From Bacilli bacterium (lineage in GTDB: Bacteria; Bacillota_I; Bacilli_A; RFN20; CAG-288): a stretch of 5,342 bases of DNA. Positions 1-5,342 of the stretch are shown here, one piece after another. Each line of letters begins with the position of its first letter. Position 1 is the first letter of the stretch. The notes under the pieces were generated by a model. That model ran no database searches. It saw only the letters and a list, made by a program, of their open reading frames with translations, and had not been told where the DNA came from. The stretch spans positions 1 to 5,342 of the forward strand of contig JAQWCB010000064.1 of assembly GCA_028707375.1 (NCBI GenBank). The letters are read 5' to 3'. The translations under genes were made by a program, and so were the position numbers.

Positions 1-2
1 TT

Positions 3-788
3 ATGAATATATTGTTTATTGGAGACATCGTCGGCAAGTTAGGACGAAAGATTGTTGAAGAAGAATTGCCGATACTGAAAGAAAAATACCACGTGGATTT
101 TGTCGTGGCGAATGGCGAAAATGCCACACATGGCAAAGGTTTATCTATTAAGCACTATCACGAATTGATAGCAGCGGGAATCGATTGTATCACGATGGGA
201 AACCACTATCTCAGGGTTAAGGATGTTTTTTCTCACAAGACGGAATATACCAAAATGGTTCGTCCAGCTAATATGTACCCGGATATTCCTGGCAATACAT
301 ATCTAGATTTTAGTATTAAAGGAAAAATAATTCGAGTAATCAATGTTCTTGGACGGGGCTTTATGAATGGTGCGAATTATAATCCTTTTGATACGGTTGA
401 GAAAATTATGGGCATACTGCCGAAACCGCAGCTGGTTCTAGTCGATTTTCATGCCGAGTCTACAGCAGAAAAAATGATAATGGCTAAGGGGTTTGATGGT
501 CAATTGACTGCAGTGGTTGGCACTCATACCCACGTTCAAACAAATGACCCACGAATATTGCCTAAGGGAACGGCTTTTATTACTGACTTGGGAATGTGTG
601 GATATTATGATGGTATTCTTGGCGTGAAATCAGAAGATGCTATTAATTTAACTTGGCGCGGTATCCCTAGTAAATTTGAAATGGTTGACAGTGGTTCTTC
701 AATCTTTAACGGATTGGTTATGGAAATTGACGATGAGATGGATCGGGCTGTTGATATGAAATTAATAAATATAATAAAAAAGGATTAA
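3..788 (+). CDS. ymdB: YmdB-family metallophosphoesterase (2',3'-cyclic-nucleotide 2'-phosphodiesterase)
   Basis: This 261-residue protein matches the whole YmdB family (TIGR00282-type calcineurin-like phosphoesterases) in length and motif order. The expected di-metal ligands are all visible: D8 in FIGD, E39-N40 in NGENATHGKG, N67-H68 in TMGNH, H150 in VDFHAE, and H175 and H177 in GTHTHVQT. Further family hallmarks are RILPKGTAFITDLGMCG and YDGILG. In B. subtilis, YmdB hydrolyses 2',3'-cyclic nucleotides in the cytoplasm and affects RNase Y-dependent mRNA levels, biofilm formation and motility. The ATG at position 3 aligns with the normal family N-terminus (MxILFIGDxVG), so the protein is complete, but its ribosome binding site is outside the window. 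One oddity is that the usual Thr-Trp after GNH is Tyr-Leu here. The stop lies 9 nt before miaB, which suggests an operon. The family assignment is secure; the physiological role is inferred. Confidence 0.95.
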   Translation: MNILFIGDIVGKLGRKIVEEELPILKEKYHVDFVVANGENATHGKGLSIKHYHELIAAGIDCITMGNHYLRVKDVFSHKTEYTKMVRPANMYPDIPGNTYLDFSIKGKIIRVINVLGRGFMNGANYNPFDTVEKIMGILPKPQLVLVDFHAESTAEKMIMAKGFDGQLTAVVGTHTHVQTNDPRILPKGTAFITDLGMCGYYDGILGVKSEDAINLTWRGIPSKFEMVDSGSSIFNGLVMEIDDEMDRAVDMKLINIIKKD

Positions 789-797
789 GAATAAAAG
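778..797 (+). promoter_or_regulatory. Weak, distant ribosome binding site for miaB
   Basis: An AGGA at 781-784 runs into the ymdB stop codon (TAA, 786-788) and sits 13 nt before the miaB ATG at 798. This spacing is longer than at the other genes of the window. It suggests that miaB translation may depend partly on ribosomes finishing ymdB. The site is seen in the sequence; the coupling is inferred. Confidence 0.4.
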
Positions 798-2246
798 ATG
801 AAGAGAAAAAAATTGAAAATAATTTCAGCTCCTGATTTAAAAATGGCCGGAAGAAGGAATTTTAAGGAGAATTCACCTACGCGTCATGCGCAGTTAAAAT
901 ATACTACCGAACTTAAAGAGTGGGCGAAAAATAAAACCTATTGTTTGATGACATACGGCTGTCAGGCTAATGTCCGTGACTCAGAAATACTATCAGCCTA
1001 TTTAAGAAAACTTGGACTAAAAAAAATTGACGATATGTTTGAGGCAGACTTGGTTCTTTTTAATACTTGTGCTATTCGCGAAAATGCTGAGAATAAAATA
1101 TATGGAGAATTGGGACGTCTTAAAGCCTCGTGTGAGAATAACCCAGATAAAATTGTTGGAATCTGTGGCTGCATGGCTCAAGAAGAAACGCCTGTAACAT
1201 ATGTTAAGAATCATTTTCCCTATGTCAATTTAATTTTTGGAACTCACAATATCGATAGCATATATTCATTGTTAGATAGTTGTGTCACTGAAAAATATCG
1301 CTTGATAGATGTTATATCTAATCAAGATGACATTGTAGAAGATTTGCCTTCGATCCGATTTGATCAATACAAGGCATTTGTCAATATCATGTATGGTTGC
1401 GATAATTTTTGTACATATTGCATCGTCCCGTACACGCGTGGAAAACAGCGTTCTCGTTCGATTGAAGATGTTGTTAAAGAAGTCAATTGTTTAATTGAAA
1501 AAGGATATAAAGAAGTGACGCTCTTAGGACAAAATGTCAATGCGTATGGATATGATTTGCCTGAAGGAAATTCTTTTGATGAATTGCTAAGACAAGTGGC
1601 TTTAACTAAAATAAAAAGAATAAGAATCATGACTTCGCATCCAGCATATTTTAAGGAAGAAGTATTTAAGGTCATGGCTGAATACGATAATATTATGCCT
1701 GCCCTACATTTGCCTTTGCAATCGGGATCTGATGAAGTGCTGAAACGCATGAACCGCAAATATGATTCGGCTCGCTATTTAGAATTGGTTGACATGTTGC
1801 GCAAGTATATTCCTGATGTGTATCTATCAACCGATATTATTGTTGGATTTCCCAATGAGACCGCTGATGAATTTCAGAAAACTCTGGATATTGTAGAGAA
1901 GATAAAATTTGACGGTGCTTACACTTTCATTTATTCGCCACGGGCGGGAACACCGGCTGCGCGCATAAAAGATATGGTCAGCAAAGAGGAAAAGATGGAA
2001 AGATTTAATCAATTGCTCTCTCTTGTTAATAAAGCCGCTACCGAATCGGCAAATAAGCAAGTGGGAACTGTTGTCGAAGTTTTATTTGATGGTGTTTCCA
2101 AACGTGATAATTCAATGATTTCAGGATATTCCCGACACAATCGCTTAGTGCATGTCAAAGGTGATGAATCGTTGATTGGTCAGATTCGTCGCGTGAAGAT
2201 TATTGCTTCCCACACCTTTTCTTTGATTGGAGAGCTTGATGACTGA
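798..2246 (+). CDS. miaB: MiaB, tRNA-2-methylthio-N6-dimethylallyladenosine-37 synthase
   Basis: This radical-SAM methylthiotransferase converts i6A37 to ms2i6A37 in tRNAs reading UNN codons, and it uses two [4Fe-4S] clusters. The 482 residues show the full architecture. An N-terminal UPF0004 domain carries auxiliary-cluster cysteines C55 (TYGCQAN), C91 (NTCAIRENAENK) and C125 (GICGCMAQEE). The radical-SAM CxxxCxxC is C201/C205/C208 in MYGCDNFCTYCIVPYTRG, followed by TLLGQNVNAYG, LHLPLQSGS, TDIIVGFPNET and FIYSPRAGTPAA. A C-terminal TRAM domain spans about 418-480. CAIRENAENK, CIVPYTRGK and the NVNAYG motif favour MiaB over MtaB or RimO. The roughly 45-residue lead before the first domain is normal for Bacillota MiaB and supports the ATG at 798. 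Position 57 is Ala where the family usually has Met (GCQMN). The stop TGA (2244-2246) lies inside the next gene's start. Confidence 0.97.
   Translation: MKRKKLKIISAPDLKMAGRRNFKENSPTRHAQLKYTTELKEWAKNKTYCLMTYGCQANVRDSEILSAYLRKLGLKKIDDMFEADLVLFNTCAIRENAENKIYGELGRLKASCENNPDKIVGICGCMAQEETPVTYVKNHFPYVNLIFGTHNIDSIYSLLDSCVTEKYRLIDVISNQDDIVEDLPSIRFDQYKAFVNIMYGCDNFCTYCIVPYTRGKQRSRSIEDVVKEVNCLIEKGYKEVTLLGQNVNAYGYDLPEGNSFDELLRQVALTKIKRIRIMTSHPAYFKEEVFKVMAEYDNIMPALHLPLQSGSDEVLKRMNRKYDSARYLELVDMLRKYIPDVYLSTDIIVGFPNETADEFQKTLDIVEKIKFDGAYTFIYSPRAGTPAARIKDMVSKEEKMERFNQLLSLVNKAATESANKQVGTVVEVLFDGVSKRDNSMISGYSRHNRLVHVKGDESLIGQIRRVKIIASHTFSLIGELDD
2229..2241 (+). promoter_or_regulatory. Ribosome binding site and start inside the miaB end, ATGACTGA overlap
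   Basis: GGAG at 2229-2232 lies 6 nt before the ATG at 2239-2241, while the miaB stop is TGA at 2244-2246. This settles the start of the YlbF/YmcA-like gene at 2239. The in-frame TTG at 2227 has no comparable upstream site. The 8-nt overlap is typical of translational coupling, in which a ribosome terminating on miaB restarts on the next gene. Confidence 0.75.
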
Positions 2247-2547
2247 TTTAGAAAAAGAAGCGAGTGCAGTTGCTGAAGAATTTTTTAAGCTTCCTGTTGT
2301 GAAAAAGTTTTTGATGGCTAAGGATGAGTATCAGCATTCCAAAAGACTAAAAAAATATCGAGATGATTTAGTTCAAGCCAAGAGAGATTTAAATCATTTA
2401 CCGATAGAAAAACAGGCGGAGGGTGTCCGCAAAATAAACAAACTACAAAAAGACTACGATGAAGATGCTATCGTTGTAACTTATAAAAATTTAAAGGAAA
2501 AAGTCGAAATCTTGCTTGAACCTATTAGAGATTTGTTTAAATTTTAA
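2239..2547 (+). CDS. ymcA: YlbF/YmcA (RicA-like) family protein, short and cysteine-free
   Basis: The protein is a 102-residue, highly charged, almost entirely helical polypeptide with no signal peptide or membrane segment. Its pattern of an N-terminal helix (about 2-30), a Lys/Arg/Asp-rich central helical hairpin (about 32-75, with KRLKKYRDDL and KINKLQKDYDED) and a C-terminal amphipathic helix (about 80-102) fits the YlbF/YmcA family (Com_YlbF, DUF964). In B. subtilis, ymcA (ricA) lies directly downstream of miaB, as here. RicA acts with RicF (YlbF) and RicT (YaaT) in the Y-complex, which binds iron-sulphur clusters and steers RNase Y mRNA processing. The family call rests on context plus helical character, so the symbol is provisional and YlbF-like is equally possible. 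It lacks the cysteine-bearing C-terminal tail of the B. subtilis proteins and ends at DLFKF. The start is set by GGAG six nt upstream, and the gene overlaps miaB by 8 nt. Confidence 0.75.
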   Translation: MTDLEKEASAVAEEFFKLPVVKKFLMAKDEYQHSKRLKKYRDDLVQAKRDLNHLPIEKQAEGVRKINKLQKDYDEDAIVVTYKNLKEKVEILLEPIRDLFKF

Positions 2548-2554
2548 ATTGTTC

Positions 2555-3025
2555 TTAGGAATATTTCTTTTCGAGCTGGAGTAACTTCTTTTTCATCTCT
2601 AGACCTCCGGCATAGCCGACGAGATTGCCATTAGAACCAATAACGCGATGACATGGCGCGATGATGCCGATTGGATTCTTATTGCTGGCATTGCCAACAG
2701 CCCGATATGCTTTGGGCTTATTTATTTCTATAGCTATTTGTTTGTAACTTCGCGTTTGTCCGTAGGGAATTGTTAGCAATTGATTCCAAACTTTCTTTTG
2801 AAATTCTGTTCCTTCAAAGTGAAGAGGAACTTCAAAGCATTTTCTTTTACCTTCAAAATATTCGTTGATTTCCTTAATCGTTTCATCAGAAAGATAATTT
2901 CTTATTCCCTTATTTTGAGAAGGTTCAGTCATTCTTTCAACACCAGTAATGGTCTTGTTTTCATAAGAAATTTTAAAGTAACCAAACTTCGTTTGGTAGA
3001 TATAAAAGTTATAAGTATTGCTCAT
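2555..3025 (-). CDS. ogt: Methylated-DNA--[protein]-cysteine S-methyltransferase (O6-alkylguanine-DNA alkyltransferase)
   Basis: This 156-residue suicide repair enzyme transfers the alkyl group from O6-alkylguanine (or O4-alkylthymine) in DNA to its own cysteine. The C-terminal DNA-binding domain is complete. FQKKVWNQLLTIPYGQT (75-91) leads into the helix-turn-helix SYKQIAIEI. The arginine finger is R108 in AYRAVGNASNKNP, the active site is PCHRVIGSNG (C125), and LVGYAGGLEMKKKLLQLE (135-152) closes the domain. The N-terminal domain (1-70) is diverged, as is common. There is no Ada-type regulatory domain, so it is the stand-alone Ogt/AGT form. AGGAGA (3031-3036, complement) lies 5 nt before the ATG. 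It is the last gene of the leftward cluster and begins 39 nt after the zinc-ribbon gene. Its stop is 7 nt from the convergent ymcA-like stop. Confidence 0.95.
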   Translation of the reverse strand: MSNTYNFYIYQTKFGYFKISYENKTITGVERMTEPSQNKGIRNYLSDETIKEINEYFEGKRKCFEVPLHFEGTEFQKKVWNQLLTIPYGQTRSYKQIAIEINKPKAYRAVGNASNKNPIGIIAPCHRVIGSNGNLVGYAGGLEMKKKLLQLEKKYS

Positions 3026-3064
3026 TTTTGTCTCCTAAATTTGAAGATTATTTGATTACTTTTT

Positions 3065-3568
3065 TTAATATAATTTCTCGCCACAATTGTCGCAATAGCG
3101 AGCATTGATATCATTTTCGGTTCCACATTTTGGACAAACTTTGACTAGTGATGCACCGCAATTATCACAAAATTTGGCGTCAGCATCATTGAGCTCTCCG
3201 CACTTTGGACATCTTTTAGTTTTATTCGATTCCCGATGATCATTAACAGAGTCAAAGATGGTTCTTGTGGTCTCACCCAACTCTTCTCTCGTCCCATCCA
3301 ACATATAGTTAGTCACATCTTTTTTAACTGGAGCAGTTTGCGAAGCGGTGTATTGATTGAATTTTTTCATAAAGCCAAAACTGATAAAGACTCCGCCCAC
3401 AAAAGTAATGGGAATCCCAATAAATAAAGAAATAAATGAAGATTGTAAATCCATTAATCCTCTAACGATCAAAACTATCCCGGCAACAAGTATTATAATT
3501 CCTAAAAATCTCATGATTTTGGCAAAAGTTGAATACTTGTGGTTTTCCACATTGTTTGTATATTTCAT
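3065..3568 (-). CDS. Membrane protein with tandem C-terminal zinc ribbons, function unknown
   Basis: I do not recognise a named family. The 167 residues show a short polar N-terminus, two hydrophobic segments likely to cross the membrane (about 18-37, IIILVAGIVLIV core, and 44-67), a polar linker (68-117), and two zinc ribbons in tandem. Ribbon 1 is CPKC (120-123) with CDNC (134-137); ribbon 2 is CPKC (145-148) with CDNC (159-162). Each has the CxxC-x10-CxxC form and they are offset by 25 residues, as in double-zinc-ribbon (DZR) domains. Both ends are probably cytosolic (inference from two helices and basic flanks). Such ribbons usually serve protein-protein or nucleic-acid contacts. AGAGGA (3575-3580, complement) lies 6 nt before the ATG. 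The gene sits between the NUDIX and ogt genes, 36 and 39 nt away, so it is probably co-transcribed with them. No enzymatic residues are visible. Confidence 0.88.
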   Translation of the reverse strand: MKYTNNVENHKYSTFAKIMRFLGIIILVAGIVLIVRGLMDLQSSFISLFIGIPITFVGGVFISFGFMKKFNQYTASQTAPVKKDVTNYMLDGTREELGETTRTIFDSVNDHRESNKTKRCPKCGELNDADAKFCDNCGASLVKVCPKCGTENDINARYCDNCGEKLY

Positions 3569-3604
3569 AGATATTCCTCTCGATATTTATTATTTTAATA
3601 TTTT

Positions 3605-4015
3605 TTATGCTTTTTTGATATCATTTTTTTGAAAATATTTTTTAATCAACGAACAAGCTCCAATATCGGCTGGGAGCCAATCGACCGTTTCAATCTGTTG
3701 AATTGACAGCCACTTCTCTCCTTCAGCCTCCAGCATGGTAAGGTTGCCAGAGACGATTGAACATATATAGAGATGAAGGTGTAAATTAAAGGTGGGATAT
3801 TGATATTCGATTAGACCTAAATAATCGCCAACCTCAATTTCTGTGTCTAACTCTTCTCTTATCTCTCGCTTAAGTGCGGCAGGAGGTAATTCTCCCACTT
3901 CAATTTTCCCACCAGGGAATTCCCATCCATCCTTAAATTCGCCATATCCTCGTTGCGAGGCATATATTTTTCCTTCTTTGATTATTACTGCTCCAACTAC
4001 TTCAAGTGTTTTCAT
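3605..4015 (-). CDS. NUDIX hydrolase, MutT/8-oxo-dGTP diphosphatase or CTP-pyrophosphohydrolase-like
   Basis: The 136-residue single-domain protein is of normal MutT size. The NUDIX box starts at G36: G36-x5-E42-x7-R50-E51-I52-x-E54-E55, with the metal-binding glutamates present. It is preceded by WEFPGGKIEVGE, the signature shared by MutT and NudG-type (deoxy)nucleoside triphosphate pyrophosphohydrolases. The usual Gly after REUxEEx is Asp57 (EELDTEIEVG), a variant often seen in this subfamily. QRGYGEFKDGWEF just before the box also fits it. The likely reaction is removal of pyrophosphate from damaged or modified NTPs or dNTPs such as 8-oxo-dGTP or 5-methyl-dCTP. The substrate cannot be fixed by eye. 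The gene starts 11 nt after the helicase stop, with an AGGAGA that overlaps that stop, so the two are very probably co-translated. Confidence 0.93.
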   Translation of the reverse strand: MKTLEVVGAVIIKEGKIYASQRGYGEFKDGWEFPGGKIEVGELPPAALKREIREELDTEIEVGDYLGLIEYQYPTFNLHLHLYICSIVSGNLTMLEAEGEKWLSIQQIETVDWLPADIGACSLIKKYFQKNDIKKA

Positions 4016-4029
4016 TAAGTGTTCTCCTA
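4016..4029 (-). promoter_or_regulatory. NUDIX ribosome binding site overlapping the helicase stop codon
   Basis: Read on the minus strand, AGGAGA (complement of 4023-4028) is interleaved with the helicase TAG stop (complement of 4027-4029) and lies 7 nt before the NUDIX ATG (4013-4015). No room exists here for a separate promoter or terminator. The arrangement predicts translational coupling and roughly matched expression of the two proteins. Confidence 0.75.
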
Positions 4030-5342
4030 ATCTACAAAGTAATGATATAAATCTTCCCGAATGGGTGTCTTTAGTTTATATGTGATCTTGACTACGGTAG
4101 CAGTAGTATTCTCCATATTAAATTCTTCGGCCTGACCAGTGGATTCTATTCTTCCTAAATAATAGAATTCCTTTGATATTTTATCATCCTTATTCTTTCT
4201 TACAAATAAATCCATCTTCACATTTTTTTCCTTAGCGTGCAATGCCATTTTAACATCGGGGGAATCTAAGTTTCGACCACTTTTTGAAATAGCGAGCAAA
4301 GTGTTCATCGATAGGAATTTGTCTTCATATTTTTGGGTGTCAGCAATGGCATCATCTTTCTTATAGTTGATAAAAACTGGAAAAGTCCTAGTCTTTTCAT
4401 CATACTTATATCCGCCGATATTAAGTGGCACTTGATTTTTATCCCAGTTTAACAGGTAACACACATCTCTATATGTGTATTTTTCATAAAGCTTAAAACT
4501 GCTATCCTGATAAAGATTCCTATATTTTCTATTATATCGATTGATAGCATAATAAACCGTTTCTTTAAACATCAAATAAAAGTTCTTGTCAGCAAGCATT
4601 TTTTTGAAAGCGGGAGAAGTATTTATAACATTAGATTCAAATGATACAAATTTGACTTTTTCCCTACTGCTTTCTTTTTTTCTAGCACTTTCAAAATTAT
4701 CAGTCATCAAATTCTTGATGCTATTTATTTTTAAATCATCAAGAGAAATATTGTATTCCTTCATCAGTTGATGATTTAATTCATTAATACTAGCATCGTT
4801 TCTCTCAATGATATTTCTTAAATAAATTAATTCATATATTCTTTTTCCTGCTCCAAAATTAACTGACAAATATTTTAAATATTTTTCTTCGCTTAAAGAT
4901 AAGGTCAATTTAAAACTTTTGTCGTATCGATGTAAGAAAGTATAATAACTTCCTAAGGTTGACTTGTTGAAAAATTCAATAGGATCCATCTCACTATATT
5001 TGTCAAAATCTTCAAGGTGAACTTCGCGTCCCAATTTATTTTTCAAAGCAAAATATTTTTCCTTAATATATGCTAACGAATTAAAATTTGCTGAATCGAT
5101 AGCAGAAAATATTCTCTGACGTGCAATGTAATCAAAATGAATGGTTGATTCGCCGGGAATTATTCGTTCACCTTCTTGAACATATCGGCGGATATCATCT
5201 TTATTATTCGTTCTGTTCCCTGACAAGGCGATAGGAATCATAAAGTTATGAGCGTAGTTTCCAATAAAATCTAAGACGACGACATAGTTCTTCTGAGCAA
5301 ATTTTCTCAAACCGCGTCCGAGTTGCTGAATAAAAATAATGG
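4027..5342 (-). CDS. Superfamily II (DEAD/DEAH) helicase with C-terminal DUF3427 domain, 5' part missing
   Basis: This is the C-terminal 437 residues of a protein that continues past the right edge. The frame is open to the last base, with no genuine start. Visible residues 1-13 (IIFIQQLGRGLRK) contain helicase motif VI, QxxGRxxR (Q5, G8, R9, R12), which closes the second RecA-like domain. It is followed by YVVVLDFIGNYAHNFMIPIALSG (about 19-41), a signature I associate with DUF3427 helicases. Residues 141-240 form a charged, helical, very AT-rich-coded middle. The C-terminal DUF3427 part (about 241-437) includes LYEKYTYRDVCYLLNW, a GGYKYDE segment, KYEDKFLS and LLAISKSGRNLDSPDV, ending at FVD. 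Full-length members typically carry an N-terminal phospholipase-D-like nuclease and RecA domain 1 (established for the family, not seen here). A role in DNA processing or repair, possibly defence, is inferred. It is the first visible gene of the leftward operon. Confidence 0.85.
   Translation of the reverse strand, partial: IIFIQQLGRGLRKFAQKNYVVVLDFIGNYAHNFMIPIALSGNRTNNKDDIRRYVQEGERIIPGESTIHFDYIARQRIFSAIDSANFNSLAYIKEKYFALKNKLGREVHLEDFDKYSEMDPIEFFNKSTLGSYYTFLHRYDKSFKLTLSLSEEKYLKYLSVNFGAGKRIYELIYLRNIIERNDASINELNHQLMKEYNISLDDLKINSIKNLMTDNFESARKKESSREKVKFVSFESNVINTSPAFKKMLADKNFYLMFKETVYYAINRYNRKYRNLYQDSSFKLYEKYTYRDVCYLLNWDKNQVPLNIGGYKYDEKTRTFPVFINYKKDDAIADTQKYEDKFLSMNTLLAISKSGRNLDSPDVKMALHAKEKNVKMDLFVRKNKDDKISKEFYYLGRIESTGQAEEFNMENTTATVVKITYKLKTPIREDLYHYFVD

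Noticed and set aside
1364..1759. 131-codon open frame on the minus strand inside miaB
   Set aside because: It is antisense to the conserved radical-SAM core of miaB, has no recognisable motif and no ribosome binding site I could support. It is a shadow of the real gene.
2227..2238. Upstream TTG start for the YlbF/YmcA-like gene
   Set aside because: The ATG at 2239 has GGAG at a good 6-nt distance. The TTG overlaps that site and has no Shine-Dalgarno of its own.
2244..2246. TGA read as tryptophan (Mollicutes genetic code)
   Set aside because: Here TGA ends miaB exactly at the family C-terminus, right after the TRAM domain, and tryptophans such as MiaB W42 use TGG. The standard bacterial code fits.
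2531..2550. AT-rich self-complementary TTTAAA repeats as a bidirectional terminator
   Set aside because: The pairing is only A-T, the repeats are single palindromic hexamers, and there is no GC stem followed by a T-run. They encode the end of the YmcA-like protein.
3569..3604. Possible internal promoter before the zinc-ribbon gene
   Set aside because: The gap is AT-rich and offers TATAAT-like strings such as TAAAAT, but no matching -35 box sits about 17 nt upstream. AT-rich chance matches are expected here.
5308..5310. TTG as a possible start of the helicase-like gene
   Set aside because: It falls inside helicase motif VI (it encodes the Leu of GRGLRK), and the same frame is open through 5342 with family residues IIFIQQLGRG. 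The gene is cut by the window edge and does not start here.
1..5342. CRISPR array, tRNA/rRNA, transposon or riboswitch
   Set aside because: No regularly spaced repeats, RNA-gene signatures, transposase motifs or terminal inverted repeats were seen. Coding sequence fills almost the whole window, and the largest gap is about 39 nt.

Overview
The window looks like chromosomal DNA from a low-GC member of the Bacillota, from the Bacilli/Erysipelotrichia/Acholeplasma-like side. Three things suggest this: AT-rich coding sequence, strong AGGAG-type ribosome binding sites, and the order ymdB - miaB - YlbF/YmcA family gene, which recalls the Bacillus subtilis ymdB/miaB/ymcA neighbourhood. TGA is used as a stop (end of miaB) and Trp is TGG, so this is not a Mycoplasma/Spiroplasma-type code. 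No genus can be named from the sequence alone.

The left half (3-2547, + strand) is a tight RNA-metabolism cluster. It holds a complete YmdB-type cyclic-nucleotide phosphodiesterase, a complete MiaB tRNA methylthiotransferase, and a short YlbF/YmcA-like helical protein whose start overlaps the miaB stop by 8 nt. In B. subtilis, YmdB and the Y-complex protein YmcA (RicA) are both tied functionally to RNase Y, so rny may lie just left of the window (inference). The YmcA-like protein here has no cysteine at all, unlike the iron-sulphur Y-complex proteins of B. subtilis.

The right half (2555-5342, - strand) reads toward the first cluster and ends 7 nt from it. In transcription order it has the C-terminal part of a large superfamily II helicase of the DUF3427 type (its 5' part is beyond the right edge), a NUDIX/MutT-like pyrophosphohydrolase, a small two-helix membrane protein with two zinc ribbons, and an O6-alkylguanine-DNA alkyltransferase (Ogt). 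Gaps are 11, 36 and 39 nt, so co-transcription is likely. Three of the four genes fit a DNA-repair or nucleotide-sanitation theme. The helicase and NUDIX genes look translationally coupled. The role of the membrane zinc-ribbon protein is unknown.

Nearly every base is coding. There are no RNA genes, mobile elements, CRISPR arrays, long repeats or convincing factor-independent terminators, and no intergenic stretch exceeds about 40 nt. Most of the window is ordinary housekeeping. The points that merit a second look are the helicase/NUDIX/zinc-ribbon/Ogt cluster and the cysteine-free YmcA-like protein.
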